Assembly (NCBI RefSeq): GCF_040500475.1
Contig: NZ_CP159358.1
Location: 1,240,001-1,304,000, forward strand
Direction of reading: 5' to 3'
Length of the DNA stretch: 64,000 nt
From: Bacillus sp. Bos-x628
Lineage (GTDB): Bacteria; Bacillota; Bacilli; Bacillales; Bacillaceae
Numbering within the stretch: position 1 is the stretch's first letter; every line of letters starts with the position of its first letter. Of this stretch, positions 56,895 to 64,000 are shown piece by piece. The notes beneath the pieces are model-generated. The model did not search any database, had not been told where the DNA came from, and saw nothing but the letters and a program-made list of their open reading frames with translations. The position numbers were made by a program, and so were the translations under genes.

Positions 56895-57010
56895 AAGGTA
56901 CTTCCTCCTTCGTCTGAAACGATTCATCAATCAATGCCTTTTCCAAGCATCTCTTCTTAAAATATATCGCTTCGGGTTCCACATGTCCAACTTGCTTTCA
57001 GAAAGGATCA

Positions 57011-57059
57011 GCTTGTAGACAAAGTCTGCAAGCTTCAGGTTGTCGAGAAAATCTCGACA
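57011..57059. repeat. Two adjacent palindromic hairpins
   Basis: GCTTGtAGAC-aaa-GTCTgCAAGC (57011-57033) and TGTCGAGA-AAA-TCTCGACA (57041-57059). Neither has a T run on the minus strand. They sit just beyond a short minus-strand ORF remnant and could be an intergenic repeat unit or terminator. Confidence 0.5.
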
Positions 57060-57067
57060 GCCCCTCC

Positions 57068-57197
57068 TCATTTTATAATAAAGTAAAGCCTGTCATGTTC
57101 CACACTAGAAGCTCTTCTCAGCACGAAGCCCCGAATTTGTATTACTGGATCAATCGGTCGAAGAGGATCACCTGCTTCGTATAATTTGATTTTTCAT
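57068..57197 (-). pseudogene. Possible frameshifted small ORF
   Basis: The minus strand encodes KLYEAGDPLRPIDPVIQIRGFVLRRASSVEHDRLYFIIK and a stop at 57070-57068. An ATG at 57197 would join it in frame only if the run of five A after it had four, suggesting a one-base insertion in a 42-codon gene. No family was recognised and no ribosome site is clear. Confidence 0.3.
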
Positions 57198-57279
57198 TTA
57201 TCATAGACAACGTAAAACCATATTATAGTGAGATTAAAAAGTCGTCCTTTCTCTTGATCCACTCATTTTATTCAAAATG

Positions 57280-57423
57280 ATGTTTCGTTCAGAAAGACAG
57301 CTTGAAAAAGAAATTTACTATAACATGGCATATAGATGGTTTTTATTGGCGACGGGCTTTTTTTATGGATTTTGGGCTTCCATTGCCTTGGTTATCTTAA
57401 AGAAACATATGCGAAAAATCTAA
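57280..57423 (+). CDS. Small single-span membrane protein, unrecognised
   Basis: 47 codons from ATG 57280 (an ATG also at 57277): a charged N-terminus FRSERQLEKEIYYNMAYRW, one hydrophobic span FLLATGFFYGFWASIALVIL, and a basic end KKHMRKI. No clear ribosome site, so it may be a fragment of a lost gene in this rearranged interval. Reported because length, span and basic tail look protein-like. Confidence 0.35.
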   Translation: MFRSERQLEKEIYYNMAYRWFLLATGFFYGFWASIALVILKKHMRKI

Positions 57424-57498
57424 ATACATATGAAAAAATCTCACCTGTTAGAAGTTTGTACACATCGATCAGCCTTGCCCCCTCTATCTCTGTTTTTA

Positions 57499-57562
57499 TG
57501 TTGCAAATGCAACAAACTTAAGTTAAAATGAATACATACACAATTTTGTTGTATTTACAACA
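57499..57562 (+). promoter_or_regulatory. Promoter with two matching MarR-type operators
   Basis: TGTTGCAAATGCAACA (57499-57514) and TGTTGTATTTACAACA (57547-57562) are perfect palindromes sharing TGTTG-N6-CAACA, 48 nt centre to centre. A promoter TTGCAA (57501-57506), 17 nt, TAAAAT (57524-57529) lies inside the first site and before the second. The second precedes the AAGGGG ribosome site of the MarR gene. Confidence 0.75.
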
Positions 57563-57586
57563 AAATATACGCTAAGGGGAATCATT

Positions 57587-58039
57587 ATGAAAGAAATTCT
57601 TCGTGAAATTGGAATGATAGCAAGGGCATTAGATTCTATAAGTAATATAGAGTTTAAAGAATATGAACTTACAAAAGGTCAGTATTTGTACCTTGTGCGA
57701 ATATGTGAAAATCCAGGAATCATTCAAGAAAAGTTAGCCGAGATGATAAAAATAGATCGAACAACAGCAGCCCGTGCTATAAAAAAACTTGAAATGAATG
57801 GCTTTATTGAAAAGAAGGAAGATGCACATAACAAAAAAATTAAAAAACTTTTTCCAACGGAGAAAGGGGTAAACGTTTATCCTTTTATAAAAAGAGAAAA
57901 TGATTATTCCAATATTATGGCATTAAAGGGATTTTCCGAGAAAGAAGCAGAAACCATTTTCAATTTTCTTCAAAGAATAAGAAAAAATGTAGAAGAAGAC
58001 TGGGAATTTGTGAAAAAAGGAAACAAAAGAAATTATTAG
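57587..58039 (+). CDS. MarR-family transcriptional regulator
   Basis: 150-residue winged-helix regulator. Recognition region: TKGQYLYLVRICENPGIIQEKLAEMIKIDRTTAARAIKKLEMNGFIEKKEDAHNKKIKKLFPTEKG (about 31-96), the MarR helix-turn-helix and wing. ATG 57587 follows AAGGGG. It is the first gene of an operon with paiA and paiB and probably controls it through the two palindromes upstream. Ligand unknown. AT-rich codon use differs from the core genes around it. Confidence 0.85.
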   Translation: MKEILREIGMIARALDSISNIEFKEYELTKGQYLYLVRICENPGIIQEKLAEMIKIDRTTAARAIKKLEMNGFIEKKEDAHNKKIKKLFPTEKGVNVYPFIKRENDYSNIMALKGFSEKEAETIFNFLQRIRKNVEEDWEFVKKGNKRNY

Positions 58040-58065
58040 ATTATGTGAAGGAGCGATTTTTTTAA

Positions 58066-58584
<519 letters not shown>

Positions 58585-58606
58585 TTTTTAAAAAAGGTGG
58601 ATTACT

Positions 58607-59236
58607 ATGTATATTCCAAAATATTTTAAAGGCAAAAATGTTGATGAAATTTTGGATTTTATTCAAAAAAACTCTTTTGGCACGATTGTTACAACAGAAC
58701 AAGGGAGACCAATTGCCACCCATTTGCCATTGCAGTTAATTAAAGAAGGGGACACTTACTATATAACGGGGCATATGGCTTATGGAAACCCTCAAAGGAG
58801 AACATTCAAAACCAATAAAGAGGTATTGGTTATGTTCCAAGGACCACATGCTTATATCTCTTCTTCTTGGTATAAAGAGGAAAATGTTCCGACATGGAAC
58901 TATCAAGCTGTACATGTATATGGTATAGCCAGTATTTTGGACAAAGAAGATTTAAAACAGGATCTGACAATGTTGCTACAAAAATACGAAAAACACCGTA
59001 AGAATCCAGTTTTATGGGATAAGCTTTCTCCTCAGTTATTAGAAAAACAACTAAAAGGTATTATTGGATTTAAGATTAAAGTAGAAGAAATGCAAGCTGC
59101 CAATAAACTAAGTCAAAATCGGAATGAAGAGGACTATTATAACATCGTTAACAAACTCTATGAAGAAAGGGATTTAAATTCTCATCAAATGGCGCAATTG
59201 ATGGAGAGGAAATTAAAAAAGGACAAAAAGGCGTAA
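58607..59236 (+). CDS. paiB: PaiB, FMN-binding split-barrel transcriptional regulator
   Basis: 209-residue PaiB: MYIPKYFKGKNVDEILDFIQKNSFGTIVTTEQGRPIATHLPL at the N-terminus, HMAYGNPQRRTF, FQGPHAYISSSWY and VPTWNYQAVHVYG are family hallmarks of the flavin-binding barrel. In B. subtilis PaiB with PaiA lowers expression of degradative enzymes and sporulation genes. AAGGTGG precedes the ATG. Last certain gene of the MarR-paiA-paiB operon. Confidence 0.92.
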   Translation: MYIPKYFKGKNVDEILDFIQKNSFGTIVTTEQGRPIATHLPLQLIKEGDTYYITGHMAYGNPQRRTFKTNKEVLVMFQGPHAYISSSWYKEENVPTWNYQAVHVYGIASILDKEDLKQDLTMLLQKYEKHRKNPVLWDKLSPQLLEKQLKGIIGFKIKVEEMQAANKLSQNRNEEDYYNIVNKLYEERDLNSHQMAQLMERKLKKDKKA

Positions 59237-59242
59237 AGTTAT

Positions 59243-59444
59243 ATGAATGTAGAAAGATTGGAAATAAAGAAGGTTAGTACAGGACTACATTTTACTTCAA
59301 ACGATTGAGCAGATTGAAAAGGGCGTTTTAAAAAATCAAGCTGATTTTGGTATTGGTTTTCAAATTAATCAATATGAAATGTTGCAAGTAATGAATTTGT
59401 ATGAGGATGAAATTTACCTGAATAGTAATCAAGGTAATGGATAG
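59243..59444 (+). pseudogene. Frameshifted ORF downstream of paiB
   Basis: ATG 59243 opens NVERLEIKKVSTGLHFT and soon stops at 59308. In the next frame the region continues LLQTIEQIEKGVLKNQADFGIGFQINQYEMLQVMNLYEDEIYLNSN up to a stop at 59444. The two pieces read as one 65-70 residue protein with a single frameshift near 59290. Family not recognised; the Lys/Asn-rich, AT-rich make-up is that of accessory genes. Confidence 0.4.
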
Positions 59445-59587
59445 AATGGGGAAAAAGGAAATGTGTGTTTCTCCCCCTTCTCGGCTAGAGCATAAACATT
59501 GTGGAAAATGCTATTCTATATACAATTCAAGACGTTCCTACTGATTATTATCCTTCTTCTCTTTTAAAATTAGGAGTTGTAATATTT

Positions 59588-60454
59588 ATGGATTTTTATA
59601 TTGTTGATGTCTTCGCAGAAGAAAAATATCAAGGTAACCAATTAGCTGTACTTATTCCATCGAGAACTATATCTACTGAAGAAATGCAAAAGATTGCAAG
59701 AGAGATAAACTTTAATGAAACTACATTTATTTTATATGGCAAACAAGACAACGGAGGATACGATGTTCGAATATTTACTCCTGATGTAGAAGTTCCTTTT
59801 GCTGGTCATCCAACATTAGGAACAGCATTTATCATTCAGAAAGTTTTAGAAAACAATGAAAGTAAACAAATAATTCTAAACCTTAAAGTAGGACAAATAA
59901 CTGTAAATATTGATGGTGAACAATTTATAATGAAGCAAAACCCACCCGAATTCGGAACGATGATATCTGCTCAAGATATTTTCACCAAAATATTACAGAT
60001 AACAAATGAAGATATCGATACCCGTTTTCCAATTCAAATTGTATCAGCTGGATTACCAGCAGTAATTGTTCCTCGTTGTTCATTGGATGCTGTAAATCGT
60101 TGCAAGATCCATCATAATCATTATCAAAATTTCATTGATAACGTAATAAAAGCAAATATCCTTGTTTTTACTCCTGAAACCAAACTAAAAGAAAATGATT
60201 TAAATGTAAGAGTATTTTTAGATGACACAGGATTCCGAGAAGATCCTGCGACTGGAAGTGCAAACGGAAATCTTGCTGGATACCTTATCGCACATAACTT
60301 CTTTGAAAGTAAAAATGTAGTGTGCAGAGTTGAACAAGGATTCCAAATGGGAAGACCGTCTATTTTAAATATACAAGCTAAAAACTACCAAAATTCCATT
60401 CAAATCCTTGTAGGAGGTAAAGTATTTTTAATCGCAAAAGGAGAATGGTATTAA
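59588..60454 (+). CDS. PhzF-family isomerase
   Basis: 288-residue PhzF-fold protein (diaminopimelate-epimerase-like double barrel). Marks: DVFAEEKYQGNQLAVL near 7-22, INFNETTFIL near 46-55 with the catalytic Glu, RIFTPDVEVPFAGHPTLGTAF near 68-88 and FREDPATGSANGNLAGYL near 217-234. Substrate unknown; no phenazine genes are near. ATG 59588 follows AGGAG; the frame is open from 59501. It lies 350 nt after paiB with a broken ORF between. Confidence 0.87.
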   Translation: MDFYIVDVFAEEKYQGNQLAVLIPSRTISTEEMQKIAREINFNETTFILYGKQDNGGYDVRIFTPDVEVPFAGHPTLGTAFIIQKVLENNESKQIILNLKVGQITVNIDGEQFIMKQNPPEFGTMISAQDIFTKILQITNEDIDTRFPIQIVSAGLPAVIVPRCSLDAVNRCKIHHNHYQNFIDNVIKANILVFTPETKLKENDLNVRVFLDDTGFREDPATGSANGNLAGYLIAHNFFESKNVVCRVEQGFQMGRPSILNIQAKNYQNSIQILVGGKVFLIAKGEWY

Positions 60455-60666
60455 CATAAAAAAGTCCAAATCTGTGCTTTTTTGACTAATATTTTATAAT
60501 TTTATTAATAAACTTGCAATTCCCTAGGGTGCTGATAGGGGCATTTGTTGGATTTGTTCTTGGTTGAAAAAAAAGAGTTTTAAAAGGTCAACAATCTGAA
60601 TTGATCTTAATTGTATATTGTGAAGAATTATACTTACATTTGAGGGCGCTTTACTTGAAGAAGTCA

Positions 60667-60712
60667 AATAAAAGAGTCGGTTCCTTAACGAACAGGGAAT
60701 TCGACTTTTTTA
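60667..60712. terminator. Terminator downstream of the PhzF gene
   Basis: AGAGTCG-GTTCC, loop, GGGAA-TTCGACT followed by TTTTTTA. It lies about 210 nt after the PhzF stop; the stretch between holds no recognised gene. Confidence 0.65.
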
Positions 60713-60715
60713 TGT

Positions 60716-61083
60716 TTGAATTTGCTTGGCATACAAAATTCTGAAATGTTGGCGAAACCCCAATTAGAAAAGAAATATCCTCAAAGAAGAAGGTGTTTTT
60801 TTGTTTATAAACAGAAACGTAAACGCCTATCAAATCGTCATTCCAGAAACATGCAATTGAAAACAAATGAATTTAATTACAGAAAGACGCTTAAAGACAG
60901 ACCTTTCTGCGTTTTCACATATTATTAATAAATTTAGGGGAGATTTAAATGGCAGCATAGACTATTTTTTCATTAGACTTAGAAAAAAAGAACCAAAATA
61001 TTTACAAAAAAAGCGTTAAGGATTTCCCTTCTCAATTTGCACTGAAATAAGATGCCGGACAAGAAACACATTTCTAAAATAAA
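60716..61083 (+). other. AT-rich stretch with decayed coding traces
   Basis: A plus-strand frame reads NRNVNAYQIVIPETCN, a stop, then KQMNLITERRLKTDLSAFSHIINKFRGDLNGSI, which looks protein-like but has no start and is interrupted. A 70-codon frame at 60716-60928 (KPQLEKKYPQRRRCFF...) has no ribosome site and is probably a shadow. No family recognised. Confidence 0.25.
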
Positions 61084-61519
61084 TTGGATATTAGTACTTT
61101 GTCATTTGATGAAAGAGATTATGTTTGGGGGCAGATTTTATATGAACAAATGGATGGTCAATATTTAATTGATATTATGAGATTTGAAAGTAATCAATAT
61201 AATAATCTAATGAAAATATCCTTGGCTGACATGGCAAGCGATTTTCATTCGGATGATATATTAAATGTTGAGCTTGTAATTGCTTTGCCTACCGAGGATT
61301 TGACAGACGAGAACAATTTCTAAAGGATACCCATTCAACTTAAGAGAAACGGCAAATCTTTTATCACATATTGAATCCCAAACAACAGGAACTTTTTTCA
61401 TCATTTATAAAGTTTCAATGCAGGCGATGCTTACTTTTGATGCCGTAAAATGGAAAAACGGACATAGAAAAGACCATGTCAAGCGTAAGACAACTTATAT
61501 ATTTTATCAAAACAAGTGA
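61084..61519 (+). pseudogene. Frameshifted hypothetical gene
   Basis: Frame one (TTG 61084 to stop 61323) reads DISTLSFDERDYVWGQILYEQMDGQYLIDIMRFESNQYNNLMKISLADMASDFHSDDILNVELVIALPTEDLTDEN. Shifting frame at about 61315 it continues ISKGYPFNLRETANLLSHIESQTTGTFFIIYKVSMQAMLTFDAVKWKNGHRK to a stop at 61519. The two halves read as one protein of about 145 residues. No start codon with ribosome site is visible, so the 5' end may also be lost. A terminator follows. Confidence 0.45.
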
Positions 61520-61520
61520 A

Positions 61521-61556
61521 AACCCCACTTTTACTTCAAGTAAAGGTGGGGGTTTG
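61521..61556. terminator. Bidirectional terminator before yhgE
   Basis: AACCCCACTTTTACTT and AAGTAAAGGTGGGGGTT arms around a 2-nt turn. It serves the broken ORF and yhgE. Confidence 0.8.
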
Positions 61557-61602
61557 TCTACGGTCTGATCCCCTTTCTCTATGAAAGAGCAAGGATTATT
61601 GA

Positions 61603-63912
61603 TTAAGCTTCGTCCTGTTTCATTTTTCGTACATTCCAAGCAAAGTATGCGGTTGTTGCCGCCATCATGATCACAGCAACTGTTCCAAGAATCACTGCTT
61701 GATGCCACAGATAGCTATAATCGCCGCTTGCGATGATCGTTCTAAACCCATTAATCGTGTACGTCATCGGAAGCAAATTATGAATGATTTGAAAAAATTT
61801 TGGTACTAACTCTACTGGGAATGTTCCAGCACTTGCTGCGAGCTGAAGAACCAATATAATGACGGCGATAAAGCGTCCAGGGTTCCCCATTGTTGTCGCA
61901 AGAAGCTGAATAATCGCTAGGAAAGTCAGGCTGACGATGATTGCAAAGAGATAGAAGCGCCAGAGGCTCTCAACCTCAAGACCAAGTCCAAAGATGAGCA
62001 TGGAGCTTGCAATCACTGCCTGCAAAATGCCAACAAGCAAGAGTACACTATATTTGCTGGCAAACCATTCAAATGCATTTTTAGGGCGTCCAGAAGGCTC
62101 TTTCATTGGGAACACCACTGTGAGCATTAATGCACCTACAAATAGTCCCATTGATAAAATATACGGTGTAAGCCCTGTTCCGTAATTATCAATCTTTTTC
62201 GCTGTATCGTTTTCTGTTTTGACTGGGTTGGCAATCATATCATAATTATTCTGATCTGCATCAATGTCTCCCGTTTCATCTGCTGCACTTTTCAATTTAT
62301 CGGACAGCTTGCCAGTACCACTCTTTAAGTCTCCCAACCCTTTATCAAGCGATTTTGAGCCTTCAGCAAGCTTAGATGTGTTGTTTTGAATACTAGCTGA
62401 ACCACTTTCTAGTTTATTTAATGCTGCGCTAAGTTGACTTGAACCACTTGCAAGCTTATCTGCACCACTTTTCGCCGTCTGAAACTTACTGTTTGCAGTC
62501 TGCAAACCTTCTTGTAATTTACCTTGACCTGTTTGAAGTGTTAATGCACCTTGATACAGCTTATTCGTACCAGCTGTCATTTGATCAATCGCATCTTGTA
62601 TCGCAACTGTCGAAGTGTAAAGCTGTTCCGTTTTCTCAGGCAACTGCTTTACTTGCTGTAATTGTGCTTTTGCTGAAGCAACGGCAGACTGAATTTCACT
62701 TGCATCAGGGAGTTGCTGCAAGGCCGTTAAGCTTTGCTGAAGTCCAGACAAGTCAGACAGTTCGATTTTAGGCAGACTATCAAGCTGCTCCATTGCTGCT
62801 TTTTTCTCTTCATCTGTCATGGAACTGTTTTGAATAATGCTTTTTACTTTTGCATCACGATTAGACAGTGCTTCATTTAAATAGGCGAGCTTTGTATTGA
62901 ATGTTTTGGCATCTTTTTTGACCTGATCGAGTTTTGGTGCCATCTTTTCAAGATTCGCTAATTCTGGTGAAGACAATACATTTTCCACTGCTTCTATCTT
63001 CTCTGAGAATGACTGGGCCTTATTGTTTAATTGCTCAATGCCTGCTGTGAATTGTGGCATTTTGGACGCAAGCTGCTGATGCCCTTCAAGACTTGTGTTG
63101 AGTCCTTTGGTCAATGTATCGATTCCAGCGCCAAGCTCTCCGAATTTATTATCAATGGTTTGATAACCCGTTAAGAGTTGACCAAGCCCACTATCAAGAG
63201 ATTGTATGCCAGTATTTAATTCGCCCAATTTTCCTGCGAACTGATGAACACCTTCACTATATGTTAAAGTTCCCTCGGCTAATTTCGCTAGATTGTCTTT
63301 TAATTTTTCACTTCCATTTTTTGCACTTTTTGTCCCGTCATCAATTTTTTTCGCACCATCGCTTGCTTGATCTAATCCTTTAGCAATTGTTTTGAAGTTA
63401 TCAAAGATGACCTCCGCATAATTTTCTGTAACTTCCTTTGAAACCGAATCTTTTAATTTGATAATGGCATTATTCGCAATTTGTGATGCGGCATAGTTCG
63501 CACCCGGATTCGTATAGTATTTTAAATTCGATTTTTTGGGATGTTTGTCTAAAACGGTACTCGCATTTTTTGAAAAATCTTTTGGTATTTCTACGATGAG
63601 ATAATAATCCTCGTTATTTAATCCCTTGATCGCCTTTTCTTCACTATCAACAAAATGCCATTTGAAGTTATCATTTTTCTTTAATTCTTTGACTAAATCG
63701 TCACCAACCTGTAACGTTTTGCCATCATAATGACTTCCCTCATCCAAATTGACCACTGCTACAGGTAATTGATCAACTGCCCCATATGGATCCCAGTATG
63801 CCTTTAGAAATACACCACTGTAGATCAGTGGAATAAATAGTACAGCTAAAATCGGGATCAGTAGCTTTTTACTCGTCACAATGTCTTTCCATTGATTCCG
63901 AATTAAATTCAT
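61603..63912 (-). CDS. yhgE: YhgE/Pip-family membrane protein
   Basis: 769-residue protein of the phage-infection-protein / ABC-2 permease family. One N-terminal span (LLIPILAVLFIPLIYSGVFL) is followed by a long outside region of repeated small-residue heptads (SGAKKIDDGTKSAKNGSEKL..., SGSSQLSAALNKLESGS...) and five to six C-terminal spans, including VFPMKEPSGRPKNAFEWFASKYSVLLLVGILQ. Relatives are phage receptors or parts of type VII-like export. ATG 63912 follows GGGAGG; the frame opens at 63969. Confidence 0.9.
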   Translation of the reverse strand: MNLIRNQWKDIVTSKKLLIPILAVLFIPLIYSGVFLKAYWDPYGAVDQLPVAVVNLDEGSHYDGKTLQVGDDLVKELKKNDNFKWHFVDSEEKAIKGLNNEDYYLIVEIPKDFSKNASTVLDKHPKKSNLKYYTNPGANYAASQIANNAIIKLKDSVSKEVTENYAEVIFDNFKTIAKGLDQASDGAKKIDDGTKSAKNGSEKLKDNLAKLAEGTLTYSEGVHQFAGKLGELNTGIQSLDSGLGQLLTGYQTIDNKFGELGAGIDTLTKGLNTSLEGHQQLASKMPQFTAGIEQLNNKAQSFSEKIEAVENVLSSPELANLEKMAPKLDQVKKDAKTFNTKLAYLNEALSNRDAKVKSIIQNSSMTDEEKKAAMEQLDSLPKIELSDLSGLQQSLTALQQLPDASEIQSAVASAKAQLQQVKQLPEKTEQLYTSTVAIQDAIDQMTAGTNKLYQGALTLQTGQGKLQEGLQTANSKFQTAKSGADKLASGSSQLSAALNKLESGSASIQNNTSKLAEGSKSLDKGLGDLKSGTGKLSDKLKSAADETGDIDADQNNYDMIANPVKTENDTAKKIDNYGTGLTPYILSMGLFVGALMLTVVFPMKEPSGRPKNAFEWFASKYSVLLLVGILQAVIASSMLIFGLGLEVESLWRFYLFAIIVSLTFLAIIQLLATTMGNPGRFIAVIILVLQLAASAGTFPVELVPKFFQIIHNLLPMTYTINGFRTIIASGDYSYLWHQAVILGTVAVIMMAATTAYFAWNVRKMKQDEA

Positions 63913-63933
63913 TGCTGTTTTCCTCCCTAGATG

Positions 63934-63960
63934 AATGACTAAATTTACAATATAGTCATT
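63934..63960. promoter_or_regulatory. Inverted repeat upstream of yhgE, probable TetR-type operator
   Basis: AATGACTA (63934-63941), 11 nt, TAGTCATT (63953-63960): perfect 8-bp arms, 20-50 nt before yhgE. In B. subtilis the TetR-family gene yhgD lies directly upstream of yhgE; here that position is beyond the window edge. Confidence 0.6.
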
Positions 63961-64000
63961 TGAACTCAAAAAATTATGTTGTGGCAGAAAGTCCCTTTAG

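Noticed and set aside
62439..62771. 110-codon plus-strand frame inside yhgE
   Set aside because: Antisense to the repetitive extracellular region of yhgE; repeat structure keeps the frame open by chance.

Overview
The window is chromosomal DNA of a Bacillus of the B. pumilus group (pumilus / safensis / altitudinis). The secreted subtilisin at 47.3-48.5 kb is, as far as I can recall, of the B. pumilus alkaline protease type. From about 9 kb to the right end the gene order is that of B. subtilis 168 between yhgE and yisR, read in reverse, with several modules added or missing. No rRNA, tRNA, CRISPR array, insertion sequence or prophage was seen.

Layout. (1) 1-8.0 kb: a six-gene minus-strand operon in the order rhbA-rhbB-rhbC-rhbD-rhbE-rhbF (rhbF runs off the left edge). 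It encodes an NRPS-independent, citrate-hydroxamate siderophore pathway of schizokinen / rhizobactin type, behind a near-perfect Fur box. (2) 8.0-9.8 kb: a decay zone with an intact GNAT gene, a frameshifted small membrane protein, and fragments matching yisR (AraC regulator) and yisQ (MATE efflux) joined to each other. (3) 9.8-13.7 kb: a three-gene C30 carotenoid operon (crtM plus two CrtN-type desaturases) where B. subtilis has only yisP. (4) 13.8-22.1 kb: asnO, yisN, yisL, yisK, then a divergent pair of a CotG-like coat protein and a CotH-type kinase (yisJ position), yisI (Spo0E-like) and gerPA-F. (5) 22.1-34.2 kb: yisB and the DNA-repair genes addB-addA-sbcD-sbcC. (6) 34.3-40.8 kb: yhjR, a DoxX gene, a BlaI / M56-peptidase regulator pair, yhjN, sipV, yhjE, yhjD, an orphan barstar and a lipoprotein. 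(7) 41.1-56.9 kb: comK, yhzC, yhxC, yhfW, hemAT, phoE, aprE, yhfN, yhfM, lcfB, lplJ, yhfI, yhfH, gltT, yhfE. (8) 57-61.5 kb: an AT-rich accessory segment in place of B. subtilis fabHB-yhfC. It holds a MarR-paiA-paiB cassette with two matching palindromic operators, a PhzF-family gene and several frameshifted ORFs. (9) 61.6-63.9 kb: yhgE with an upstream inverted repeat.

Shared themes are sporulation (CotG/CotH, GerP, YhjR, with sigma-K-like promoters), stationary-phase behaviour (ComK, AprE, YisI), iron supply, pigment and recombinational repair. The observations most worth following up are the duplicated MarR operator around the paiAB promoter, the CotG/CotH pair at the yisJ locus, the Fur-controlled siderophore operon, the BlaI-M56-DoxX cluster with a shared upstream motif, and the stem-loop at the start of the aprE leader. 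Functions are inferred from recognised families, motifs and remembered B. subtilis gene order; no database search was run.
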